The notes beneath the pieces were generated by a model. That model had not been told where the DNA came from and searched no databases. It was given only the letters and a program-made list of their open reading frames with translations. Source: Macrostomum hystrix (taxonomy: Eukaryota; Platyhelminthes; Macrostomidae). Taken from it: a stretch of 64,000 nucleotides of DNA. The translations under genes and the position numbers were made by a program. Within the stretch, counting starts at the first letter, position 1. Each line of letters begins with the position of its first letter. Positions 39,313 to 50,900 of this stretch are shown one piece after another. The stretch lies in the NCBI GenBank assembly GCA_950097015.1, contig CATNEN010000007.1, forward strand, positions 8,092,001 through 8,156,000, read 5' to 3'.

Positions 39313-41084
39313 CGATAATTCGTCCAGTTCCTGAGAAGCAAGTAGTCCGATTCTAGGACTTTGAAGACCATGAAGTTGAGTTGTCTGCAGTCCCAAGCCT
39401 ACTGGATCTGTGAGGTGAAACTCGAGACACTGTCTGCCTGGCGCCTTAGAATAGAAATTCGTGACTGCAGCGGTGAGAGAGGAGGCAGAGAGAGGCCCTT
39501 GTGTGCCGACCAGTGGCGTGGGAACTGGCCCGCCGCTGCTGTGAACCTGCCGCGCTTTCGGTTCCCTCCTGTGCTGCTGCTGCTGCTGCTGCTGCCGCAA
39601 GGGGCAGAATAAGAGTCAAACTGACTTAGCACATTGTATACAGCTGCAAGCGAAAATGCAAATTTTATTATGAAAGAAGAAAATAACGGGGCCAACCTCA
39701 CAGCACAGTCGGACCTCCGCCATGACAAATATTGCGCTGCAAAATCTAATTGCTTTGGAGGACAAAGAGACAAAGGAGACTGTCTGCTTTACCCCGCCTT
39801 GTTTCGTGTGCGGGTGGAAGCGAACCCTGTGTCACCATCGCCAGCCCAGACAAAGACTTTCAGAATTTCCTATTTAATAAATTTTTGAATTGATGGAAAG
39901 AAATCTTTTGAAAACTAAAAGTGCCAGTCTTTGTTCTGTGGAGAACATCCAGTGCAGAGTTCTACGGAGCAGCGATCCAGGCACTTGGGCGCTGATTCAC
40001 CCTGCTCAGCCTGTCCTTCCACCGACTTCTTCACTGGAACAGACAGGAGAGAAGGCTTGCTGTGGCCTACCCCCATTGCACAGTGAGAGTGTACACTTCC
40101 TGACCATGAAAAAGGCAGGGCAGATGTACACAACTGTGTGCGTTCGCTGCCTGCGTGAGTGTGTGCTCAGGATTTAGCAAAATGAGCAGAATTGCCGCCT
40201 CGCTGGCTCCAAGAGAACTGGTGTTTTTTTAAACAATAGATGTCACTTTCAAATTGCGGTTTAATTCCCACAAAACTGCTTTCCGAGAAGGAAATACATT
40301 TCTCTTTTCTTTCCTGTCATTCATTTGAGCAGGTAAGTCCAGATATCCTAATTTAGTCAACTTTTCCCACGCAGATCTTGGCCTTGTTTCCCACGGAGCT
40401 GCAGGAGGGATGTCGTGCTCGGAGACCGGACCAACTGATAAAGCGCAGACACTTGAGTTGTTAATGCAATGCAAATATGCTAGCACATGTGACCTCTCCG
40501 GCGGGGGTGGGTGACCAAAACAGTTCGTGGGAATTCTCGGAAGAATTTTTTTCAAGTTGCAAGTTATTTTAGCTGTGTTGTTTCAAGTTCATTGTACTAC
40601 TTCCTTGCATGTTTGAGAGCATTTCAAAAAACAACTTTAATTTTGCCCCATTCCACTTACACAGGTAGTACATTTGGCCCGATGCTGCTCTGCCACTCAC
40701 CCCATGACACCAGTTATATGGAAGTGACACTAAACACTTTGAAGAGACACCTTATCTGGAAACGGCACTGCCACTGACATCAGGGGCTCTAGTTTCTATG
40801 CTATAGAACTCCATGAACAAGGGGTTGTCTTAAGACATTTTCTCACGGCCAAGCACGTTGCTTTGGCGGCCCTAACCAATGAGACACTGGCTTTAGAAGG
40901 GCGGGAGGTCCCCAGGGGTGACGCACGCAGCAAGGGGGGGGCCAAAAAAGGCCAATGAAAGCGGTCATTTGTAATCGGCACTGACTCGCCACCCCTCCGC
41001 CTTGTCTTTCAATAGTTAATTCGCTCCTCTGTCACAGTCGCATTGAATTCAGCCACTCACCTTGGCCAGACTTTGACAAGCTCC
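39313..41084. other. Unassigned stretch with a CTG run
   Basis: A CTG microsatellite of seven or so units lies at about 39574-39595. Several short frames on both strands have no domain, so nothing is called. The right end contains an acceptor-like CACCTTGGCCAG just before the ankyrin gene. Confidence 0.4.
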
Positions 41085-41498
41085 ATGATGGCTTCAACAG
41101 TGTCGGCGTCTGAGACAACGCAGGGCGGCACGTCGCCAGCCCAGCAGCTGCTGAAGGCGGTGCGCTTCGGCGACGCGGCCGCCGCTCGGCGACTGCTCCG
41201 ACGGCCTGATTTTCCGCGTCACCTGCTGGACACGGAGGCCGACGCCGAGACCGGGGCCCCGGCGCTGCTCCTGGCCTGCCAATCTGGCCGACTGGACCTA
41301 CTGCTGCTGCTGCTGCGGCATGGTGCCAGCGTCCGCGCCTGCGACAGATTCGGCTGGGACGCCCTGAACACGGCCTGCTGGCATCATCACTGTCACCTGC
41401 TGCCGCCGCTGCTGGCGCGCCTGCGGGCCGACGCGAACGCCGTCGGACAAAACGCAGATCTGCAGCGTCGGCGACGGCTGGAGAGGCGCTACGCCTGA
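41085..41498 (+). CDS. Small ankyrin-repeat protein
   Basis: An open frame of 137 residues with two tandem ATGs at 41085 and 41088; the frame extends upstream without further ATG. After a short Ser/Thr-rich start, residues about 20-115 show ankyrin-type helices: QQLLKAVRFGDAAAARRLL, APALLLACQSGRLDLLLLLLRHGASV and WDALNTACWHHH. The end is Arg-rich (QRRRRLERRYA). Strong GC-rich codon use matches the other exons. Ankyrin repeats bind other proteins; the partner here is unknown. An acceptor-like site lies about 14 nt upstream of the ATG. It could be a complete small protein or the last exon of a larger one. Confidence 0.65.
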   Translation: MMASTVSASETTQGGTSPAQQLLKAVRFGDAAAARRLLRRPDFPRHLLDTEADAETGAPALLLACQSGRLDLLLLLLRHGASVRACDRFGWDALNTACWHHHCHLLPPLLARLRADANAVGQNADLQRRRRLERRYA

Positions 41499-41543
41499 TC
41501 AGCGGCTTGACTGAACTCACTGCTGACAGCATAACTGCTGAGT

Positions 41544-43145
41544 CCGTGTCTAACAGTTTGGCACTGTGTCTAACAGTTTGAAACTGTGTCTAACAGTCGG
41601 GCACTGTGTCTAACAGTCGGGCACTGTGTCTAACAGTCGGGCACTGTGTCTAACAGTTTAGCACTGTGTCTAACAGTTTGGCACTGTGTCTAACAGTTTG
41701 GCACTGTGTCTAACAGTCGGGCACTGTGTCTAACAGTCGGGCACTGTGTCTAACAGTTTGGCACTGTGTCTAACAGTTTGGCACTGTGTCTAACAGTTTG
41801 GCACTGTGTCTAACAGTCGGGCACTGTGTCTAACAGTCGGGCACTGTGTCTAACAGTCGGGCACTGTGTCTAACAGTCGGGCACTGTGTCTAACAGTTTA
41901 GCACTGTGTCTAACAGTTTGGAGCTGTGTCTAACAGTTTAGCACTGTGTCTAACAGTTTGGAGCTGTGTCTAACAGTTTGAAACTGTGTCTAACAGTCGG
42001 GCACTGTGTCTAACAGTCGGGCACTGTGTCTAACAGTTTGGCACTGTGTCTAACAGTCGGGCACTGTGTCTAACAGTTTAGCACTGTGTCTAACAGTCGG
42101 GCACTGTGTCTAACAGTTTAGCACTGTGTCTAACAGTTTAGCACTGTGTCTAACAGTTTAGCACTGTGTCTAACAGTCGGGCACTGTGTCTAACAGTCGG
42201 GCACTGTGTCTAACAGTCGGGCACTGTGTCTAACAGTCGGGCACTGTGTCTAACAGTTTAGCACTGTGTCTAACAGTCGGGCACTGTGTCTAACAGTTTG
42301 AAACTGTGTCTAACAGTCGGGCAATGTGTCTAACAGTTTGAAACTGTGTCTAACAGTCGGGCAATGTGTCTAACAGTCGGGCAATGTGTCTAACAGTCGG
42401 GCAATGTGTCTAACAGTCGGGCAATGTGTCTAACAGTCGGGCACTGTGTCTAACAGTTTGAAACTGTGTCTAACAGTCGGGCACTGTGTCTAACAGTTTG
42501 AAACTGTGTCTAACAGTCGGGCAATGTGTCTAACAGTTTGGCACTGTGTCTAACAGTTTGGCACTGTGTCTAACAGTCGGGCACTGTGTCTAACAGTTTG
42601 AAACTGTGTCTAACAGTCGGGCACTGTGTCTAACAGTTTGAAATTGTGTCTAACAGTCGGGCACTGTGTCTAACAGTTTAGCACTGTGTCTAACAGTTTT
42701 GCACTGTGTCTAACAGTTTAGCACTGTGTCTAACAGTTTAGCACTGTGTCTAACAGTTTAGCACTGTGTCTAACAGTTTAGCACTGTGTCTAACAGTTTA
42801 GCACTGTGTCTAACAGTTTAGCACTGTGTCTAACAGTTTGGCACTGTGTCTAACAGTTTAGCACTGTGTCTAACAGTTTGGCACTGTGTCTAACAGTTTA
42901 GCACTGTGTCTAACAGTTTAGCACTGTGTCTAACAGTTTAGCACTGTGTCTAACAGTTTAGCACTGTGTCTAACAGTTTTGCACTGTGTCTAACAGTTTG
43001 GCACTGTGTCTAACAGTTTGGCACTGTGTCTAAGTGTCGGGCACTGTTTCTAACACCTGAACACCGTGTCTAACACCTGAACACCGTGTCTAACAGCTGA
43101 ACACCGTGTCTAACAGCTGAACACCGTGTCTAACAGCTGAACAGC
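41544..43145. repeat. 20-bp minisatellite, about 80 units
   Basis: Core CACTGTGTCTAACAGTTTGG, with the last bases varying among TTGG, CGGG, TTAG and TTGAAA. The right edge shifts to ACACCGTGTCTAACACCTGA-type units. It begins about 50 nt after the ankyrin stop codon, so it may lie in the 3' UTR. Unit length is almost invariant. Confidence 0.98.
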
Positions 43146-43769
43146 GTCACACAGTGTCCAACAATTTGAGCCCTGTGTCTATCATCTCAAATTATTAAGC
43201 GTGGCATTCATCTAGCCCAAATGGCATCTGCTTCCAGTCTTTCTCTCACTCTCCCTCGCACACTTCCGCACCGTCATTCACCATTTTGATCACTCGAGAC
43301 TAATTTAATTGCTTCTGTTTGCCGAGACCTCCCCTATTAGCATGGATACAGTAACTTAGCAGACTTTTTTACCGCGGTTTTATCACGAATTGCTACACGT
43401 ATCTTTCGCCAGCGTTGGCTCTAGTTTGCTTGAATGTTCTCTACGAACCCCAAGTTGCGTTTATACTTATTTTGTATTTTCTTTGATTGTCTCATATGAA
43501 GCAATCATTAAGCTGCAATCAGAAAATTCTTTGTAAAAATACTTAACATAGCAGAAAAATACACTTAGTCATTCTTGTGGCCCACTGCATTGATAAGGCT
43601 TTGTATTGACAGCCACTGTCTGACTCGACAGCCGCTGCTGGTATCCAATACTTCAGTTTCAGTTCTTGTATGTTACTCAGGCCTGTTGGACTCGGTTCCA
43701 GTTCTGGGCTTTGTTAAGGCACGCCAATAAGTGGCCTTTTTACCAAAGTCCATGACTTTGCTGTATAAT
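43146..43769. other. Unassigned spacer
   Basis: No gene or mobile element recognised. Confidence 0.5.
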
Positions 43770-44566
43770 AGCTCCCCCCTCACACCTACCCCCTCACATC
43801 TAACCCCCTCACACCTACCCTCACTTCTCCCCTCACACCTACCCTCACTTCTACCCTCACACCTACCCTCACACCTACCCTCACTTCTACCCTCACACCT
43901 ACCCTCACTTCTACCCTCACACCTACCCTCACTTCTACCCTCACACCTACCCTCACTTCTACCCTCACACCTACCCTCACTTCTACCCTCACACCTACCC
44001 TCACTTCTACCCTCACACCTACTCTCACTTCCCCCCTCACACCTACCCCCTCACACCTAACACCCTCACACCTACCCTCACTTCTCCCCTCACACCTACC
44101 CTCACTTCTACCCTCACACCTACCCTCACACCTACCCTCACTTCTACCCTCATACCTACCCTCACTTCTACCCTCACACCTACCCTCACTTCTACCCTCA
44201 CACCTACCCTCACTTCTACCCTCACACCTACCCTCACTTCTACCCTCACACCTACCCTCACTTCTACCCTCACACCTACCCTCACTTCTACCCTCACACC
44301 TACCCTCACTTCTACCCTCACACCTACCCTCACTTCTACCCTCACACCTACTCTCACTTCCCCCCTCACACCTACCCCCTCACACCTAACACCCTCACAC
44401 CTACCCTCACTTCTCCCCTCACACCTACCCTCACTTCTACCCTCACACCTACCCTCACACCTACCCTCACTTCTACCCTCATACCTACCCTCACTTCTAC
44501 CCTCACACCTACCCTCACTTCTACCCTCACACCTACCCTCACTTCTCCCCTCACACCTACCCTCAG
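43770..44566. repeat. 24-bp minisatellite with a 329-bp higher-order period
   Basis: Units alternate CTCACACCTACC and CTCACTTCTACC. A distinctive block (TTCCCCCCTCACACCTACCC followed by CTAACACC) occurs at about 44029 and 44358, exactly 329 bp apart. A related block starts near 43776. All open frames are repeat by-products. Confidence 0.96.
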
Positions 44567-44964
44567 ATTTAGTAATCGTTTTTTTAAGATAAATTGTACT
44601 ACGCGTAAATGAATATAACTCAGAGATTCAACTTATCCTCGCATATTAATTAGCTCATAAACAGAAAAAATAATCTACAACTTTATGGCCTGTTCAGCAA
44701 TAAACGCATAACAACTCGGTGATAAAAAGCAGAGATAGATTGTCGCGCTAGATAAAGACTCTCCCTCGCTCTCATGAAGCCATTTTTCCCAGGGCCATTT
44801 CTAAGTATTGAATTGCATTTCGGTCCTGCCTCATCTCGGGTTGAAATTTCTCACGGAGTTTCACAAACAAATATTATACTAGCATGCTGTCCATTTTCTA
44901 AGGCACTTCCCAGCACCCACTTGCCCGTAACTGTGCGCTTCAGTTTCTAGCTGAAGGGTCATTG
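44567..44964. other. Unassigned spacer
   Basis: AT-rich; nothing recognised. Confidence 0.5.
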
Positions 44965-45560
44965 GGTGGACAGTTAGTAGGTATATTAGGTAGGCAGTGA
45001 GTTGACTTAGTAGATTAGGTAGACAGTTAAATAGAGTAGGTAGATTGGGTGAACAGTGAGTAGAGTTGGTAGATTTAGTTTAAATTGATTTAGTAGACAG
45101 TGAGTAGGTAGATAAGGTAGACAGTGAGTAGGTAGATAAGGTAGATGGTGAGTAGGTAGATAAGGTAGACAGTGAGTAGGTAGATAAGGTAGACAGTGAG
45201 TAGGTGGAATAGATAGTGAGTAGGTAGATAAGGGAGACAGTGAGTTAAATTGGTAGAATTGGTAGACAATAGAGTAAACTAGGTAGACAGTAGAGTAAAC
45301 TAGGTAGAAAGTAGAGTAAACTAGGTAGACAATAGAGTAAACTAGGTAGACAATAGAGTATACTAGGTAGACAGTAGAGTAAACTAGGTAGACAGTAGAG
45401 TAAACTAGGTAGACAGTAGAGTAAACTAGGTAGACAGTAGAGTAAACTAGGTAGACAGTAGAGTAAACTAAGTAGACAGTAGAGTAAACTAGGTAGACAG
45501 TAGAGTAGATAAGTTAGACGGTGAGTTTAGTTGGTGGATTAGGTAGACAGTGAGTAATGA
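44965..45560. repeat. Degenerate 21-24-bp minisatellite
   Basis: The left part has AGACAGTGAGTAGGTAGATA units. The right part is a cleaner 21-bp array of AGTAGAGTAAACTAGGTAGA (about 12 units). All share GGTAGACAGT. Confidence 0.93.
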
Positions 45561-45819
45561 CTAAGGACGTTAGAGTGTTGCTATAATTTTTGCCGGCTTT
45601 TTGATTAAAATACAAACAGCAATTAAGTTATAAAATAAAAAGGGCTTTCAAAGCTACTGATAGTAGTCTGTTAGATAAAAGTATGATTTCATTTGATTGA
45701 TGTCTTAATTAAAGTAATGCAAACGTAGTTCATTTATTTAAAATATTCCATCGGACTTCGGCACCTGCTTTGTTTTTTTCTGCTGCTGAAAACACGCTCG
45801 AATATACCCCTATTTATTT
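45561..45819. other. Unassigned spacer
   Basis: AT-rich; nothing recognised. Confidence 0.5.
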
Positions 45820-46596
45820 GTTCAGGGCTAGTGTCTCCCGCTAGCCCCCAGGTGTTCAGGGCTAGTGTCTCACGCTAGCTCCCAGATGTTCAGGGCTAGT
45901 GTCTTCCGCTAGCCCCCAGGTGTTCAGGGCTAGTGTCTCCCACTAGCCCCCAGATGTTCAGGCTAGTGTCTCCCGCTAGCTCCCAGATGTTCAGGGCTAG
46001 TGTCTCCCGCTAGCTCCCAGGTGTTCAGGGCTAGTGTTTCCCGCTAGCTCCCAGTTGTTCAGGGCTAGTGTCTCCCGCTAGCTCCCAGATGTTCAGGGCT
46101 AGTGTCTCCCGTTAGCCCCCAGATGTTCAGGGCTAGTGTCTCCCACTAGCCCCCAGATGTTCAGGGCTAGTGTCTCTCGCTAGCTCCCAGTTGTTCAGGG
46201 CTAGTGTCTCCCGCTAGCTCCCAGATGTTCAGGGCTAGTGTCTCCCGCTAGCTCCCAGATGTTCAGGGCTAGTGTCTCCCGCTAGCTCCCAGATGTTCAG
46301 GGCTAGTGTCTCCCGCTAGCCCCCAAGTGTTCAGGGCTAGTTTCTCCCGCTAGCTCCCAGATGTTCAGGGCTAGTGTCTCCCGCTAGCTCCCAGATGTTC
46401 AGGGCTAGTGTCTCCCGTTAGCCCCCAGATGTTCAGGGCTAGTGTCTCTCGCTAGCTCCCAGATGTTCAGGGCTAGTGTCTCCCGCTAGCTCCCAGATGT
46501 TCAGGGCTAGTGTCTCCCGCTAGCCCCCAGATGTTCAGGGCTAGTGTCTTCCGCTAGCTCCCAGGGCTATTGTGTGTCGTTAGCTCCCACTATTGA
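45820..46596. repeat. 34-bp minisatellite
   Basis: About 22 units with the core GTTCAGGGCTAGTGTCTCCC followed by GCTAGCTCCCAGAT. Each unit contains a short dyad GGGCTAG/CTAGCTCC, so each could form a small hairpin. Confidence 0.96.
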
Positions 46597-47428
46597 GACC
46601 TTGCACTGTAGATTCTAAAAAGCGATATGCGTGTCTGTAATAAATTATGTTTCAAATAGCATTGTGATTTTTATGAGTCTGTCACAATGTCTGTCAGACA
46701 TTGGTGTTTGTGGTTTGCACAAGTTGTTCTTGTATTCTTTTTTTTCTGGCAGTTCTTATTTGTTTCTTTCACTGCTAGAGAGAAAACAATTCCAGGAAAA
46801 GTTGGTTGAGCTGGTTAATTATTGCAAACTGCTGCCTGCACTGGGTGGCGGGTTTCCGCGAGTAGGCGCAAACAAAACCTGCCTGGACACTTGTGTCTCC
46901 TCTGCTCAGGTCAGCTCGTGTTGGGGGTCCCTCTGAGCGGAAACGTGCCGCGAGTTTGCAGCTGTACAATAGACGCTTCCATCCGACTGTTATTAGTTCT
47001 GTCCATTGTACCCACCTGGCACTGCTGTCTGGCCTATAGCGCCTATTTCCGTAAATAGGTTTGGCCTCAGACAGAAAATTAGTTTTTTGTTATCATCGCA
47101 CATTTATTCTATTTCAATATTTAAAGCAGTTTGAAGTTCCAAAGTTAAAATTGTATCTCTAATTGTTTGACTCGACCTGAGTGATCTAAGTGATGTTTAT
47201 TTAAAAAAAATAAGCTACAGGTAACCGTTATTGTTATTATAGAGAAAATAATATTATAATAATTGGCAGCTGTACTTTTAAAACTAAAATTTAAAGGATA
47301 TAGAAAAAAATGATGCTGCATCTGCAGAGTGAAATTTTGTTGCTGAAACTGCTAGTAATCTAGCGCAGAGTTTGAGTGGACTTTTTGGTTAAGATTCCGG
47401 AGATTCAGCGTCAACGCCCCGACGGTGG
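46597..47428. other. 3' flank of the multidomain secreted-protein gene
   Basis: AT-rich. Candidate minus-strand polyadenylation signals AATAAA occur at 47201-47196 and 47108-47103, 228 and 321 nt beyond the stop codon. A 101-codon plus frame at 46631-46936 has no domain and is not called. Confidence 0.45.
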
Positions 47429-47997
47429 TCACTTCAGGTAGATCAGGAACCTGTCAGCGTAGAAGGCATTGCCCTGGCTGTACTTCTTGCCTGGCGCCTT
47501 AGAGTACACGAGAGCCGGCGCCGAGCCGCTCCAGCCCTTCTTGGCCCAGCCGCACGGGTCCCTGGCGTCCGACACCGCCCAGAAGCCGATGTCACCGGCG
47601 CAGCCTCCGTAGACTTTGTTGATGAAGAAGGTGCGCTTCACGCCGCGATCGCCGGCGACGGAGAAGAAGTTGAAGCCGGTGCGTCCCAACCTGTACGGAT
47701 AGGAGGACACCAGCCGGGCCGGCGTGAACCAGTTCACCATGCCGACGGCCTTCGAGTGCTTGGAGACGTCGAACACCACCTGGGCGACCCTGCGACCGTC
47801 TGAGCGCATCTCGGCCACAATCCGCTTGTAGCCAGTGTGCGCGATTGTGAAGGCCAGGGCGTCCAGCTGGTCCGAGCGGTACAGGTCCGGCAGGGACTTG
47901 TCCACCGGGACGTCGCTCGGGCCCTTGGTCTTGAAAGTTTGAAACACCTCCTTGCCGATGTTGCTCTTGATGGTGTACAGCAGGGCCTTGTGTCCCT
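47429..47997 (-). other. Domain copy 5 (terminal)
   Basis: Last exon, acceptor CACCTTCCAG, stop TGA at 47431-47429 directly after the FLIYLK end of the domain. It holds NWFTPARLVSSYPYR and YGGCAGDIGFW, then CGWAKKGWSGSAPALVYS. It is preceded by linker exon 48503-48454. Confidence 0.88.
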
Positions 47998-50900
47998 CTG
48001 GAAGGTGGGCAGTCAGGTGACTCTAGCTGAGCCATGATGTGCAGAGTGAACCAGGGTTCTGAGTTAGTTCAATATTTTAATCGCTCTCAGAGAATAGGTG
48101 GCCTCAAAGGCACAGCGGGAGAAATTCAGGGCAGGTGTACGCTCGTACACCCGTCAGTACATCGTGTACGCTTGCGGTCTCGGGGTCAGTGGAATGGGTC
48201 GCACAGCCGTCGCAATACTCTTCGCATCCAATTCTTGTGTACACCTGTTAGGTCCATGGACTGAAGAGGGGCCACCGTACACATTCAAATATCCACCTCC
48301 ACGCATTTCACGGGTCGCAGCTTTATAAAGTGAAGCAATGGAAAATTTATGAGAAAAATTTCCGAACTCCAGATTCGAACTCCGGATCTTTCGGTTAGAA
48401 GCTCTGAGCTCTGGGCAACAAACTCCTCAATATTAGTGAGCCGTTCAGCTTACCAAAATGGAAGAGCGGAATCTTGACCGGACCAGGCTTGGGCACTTCT
48501 TTCCTGCAATGGAGGTGGTGTACAGTGCCTAAATGAGCCCTGGCTCTATTGACAATCAGACCAGAGCCGAGAGCACTCACGCCAGGTAGACCAATAGCCT
48601 GTCTGCGTAGAAGGCGTTGCCCTCGCTGAACTTCTTTCCGGGCACCTTGGAGTATATCAGAGTGGGCGCCGAGCCGTGCCAGCCCTTGTTGGCCCAGGCG
48701 CAGGGGTCGCGGATGTCGGAGACCACCCAGAAGCCGATGTCGCCTCCGCAGCCTCCGTAGACGCTGTTGATGAAGAATGTCCGCTGGACGCCGCGGTCTC
48801 CGGCAACTGAGAAGAAATTGAAGCCACTGCCGCTGAGCTGGTAGGGGAATGAGGAGACCAGGCGTTTGCGCGAGAACCAGTTCACCGTGTTCAGTGACTT
48901 TGTGTCCCTGGAAACGTCGAACACCACCTGTGCCACCATCTTGCCGTCTGTGCGCATCTCAACGACCATCAGCTTCAAGCCGGTTCGGTGGATGAGCGTT
49001 GGCAGAGTGTCCAGCTGGTTGGAGCGATACAGGCCTGGCAGGGACCCGTCGCTGGGAATAACATCGTGTGCGCGCGATCTGAACGAGCTGTAGGCCGTCT
49101 TGCCGATGTTGCTCTTGATGGTGTACAGGAGAGCCTTGTTGCCCTCTGAAATGGTGGCACAGTTGCGTCAGGTTCTTGTCGGTCTCAGGGTCGAAGTCGC
49201 GGTCGATTGCAATAAAACTAACTTACCGAATCGGAAGATCGGTATGGGAAGCAGAGGAGGCGCTGAGACATGGTTCCTAGGAGAAGAGATACGCTCGTAA
49301 AGAGCCAAAATTATTGGTCATTTTCGAAAGCTTTGAATCTAAAAATGTTGGAACTCACGTCAGGTACACGAGGAATCGGTCTGCATAGAAGGCGTTGCTC
49401 TGGTCGTACTTTATGTTAGGCACCTGCGAGTACACCAGCACAGGGGCGGAGCCACGCCAGCCCTTGTTGGCCCAGGCGCACAGGTCTTTGTGGTCCGAGA
49501 CCAGCCAGAATCCCACATCGCCGAGGCAGCCGCCGTATATGTTGTTGATAAAGAAGATCCTTTTCAGAGCCTGGTCTCCGGCAAACGAAAAGAAGTTAAA
49601 TCCTGTCTTCTTCAGTGCGTAGGGGAAGGATGAGACTATGCGGGCTGGTGAGAACCAGTTGGTGAGGCTCAGGGCCTTGGTGTTCGAGGACACATCGAAC
49701 ACCACCTGGGCCACAACCCTGTCTCCGACTCGCATTTCGGTCACAATGTGCCGTAGGCCGGACCTTTCTACGGCGTTGGCCAGGGTGTCCAGCTGGTCCG
49801 ACCGGTACAGGTTTGGTAACGACCTGTCTGACGGGATTTCATTGTTGCCCCTAGTCCTGAAGGTGGAGTAGACAGTCTCTCCTATGCTGCTCTTGATGGT
49901 GTACAGCAAGTTCTTGTTCTTTTCTGTGGTTTGAAACGGTGCCTGGGCAGATTATTGTTTTGGAAATCTGAAAAACCAAAATAGTGTGGCATTCAGTCTC
50001 ACCGAATTGGAACACCGGGGGCAGCACGGGGTGCGGCTTCGGTGGCTCCGTCCTGAATAGCAAAGGATTCCAGCTGATATTATGTACAAAACAAAAGACA
50101 ATCCACAGAGGCTTTGGACAATGTCTTACGTCAGGTACACAATGAACCGGTCGGCGTAGAAGGCGTTGCCTTCGGAGTACTTCTTGCTGGGCACCTCGGA
50201 GTACACCAGCACAGGGGCGGAACCGCGCCAGCCCTTGTTGGCCCATTCGCACACGTCCTTGTTGTCAGAGACCACCCAGAACCCGACGTCTCCCCCGCAG
50301 CCTCCGTACACATTGTTGATGAAGAAGGAGCGCTTAAGACCTTGGTCCCCGATGGCCGAGAAGAAGTTGTAGCCAGCCGTCTTTAACTCGTACGGAAAAG
50401 AGGAGACCATGCGGGCAGGTGTGAACCAGTTCATGAGGGTCAAGGATTTTGAGTTCGTGGACACGTCGAACACCACCTGGGCCACGACCCTGTTGCCGGT
50501 CCGCATCTCGGCGACAATCTTGCCGTGCCCGGACCGCTTGATGGCGAAAGGCAGGCTGTCAAGCAGACTCGAGCGATATAGATTCGGCAGCGGACCGTCC
50601 GACGGGATCTCAGCGGTGCCCTTGGTGGAATACGTAGCGAACGCGGTCTGTCCGATATTGCTCTTGATAGCGAAGAGCAGGACCTTGCCTCGCTCTGCAG
50701 GTGCGGTAGGAGAACTGTATTGTCTTTCCTGGTGCAAATTCTATTTAAGCTGTTCACTTACCGAATCGATAAAACGGATACGGTACAGGATGCGGCATCG
50801 GCAGTTTCTTTCTAAAAATGTTTATTTTTAACACAGCTGCTTAGTTGGAACCAAGGTTCGCATGCTAAAATGGACTTACGTCAGATAGACCAGGAATCTA

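Noticed and set aside
39574-39595. CTG run as evidence of a second polyQ or polyL gene
   Set aside because: The surrounding frames have no splice context or domain. It is treated as a microsatellite.
43770-44566. Telomere-like CCCTAA/CCCTCA repeat
   Set aside because: The 24-bp CTCACACCTACC unit does not match the animal telomere hexamer, and its variants are not telomeric.
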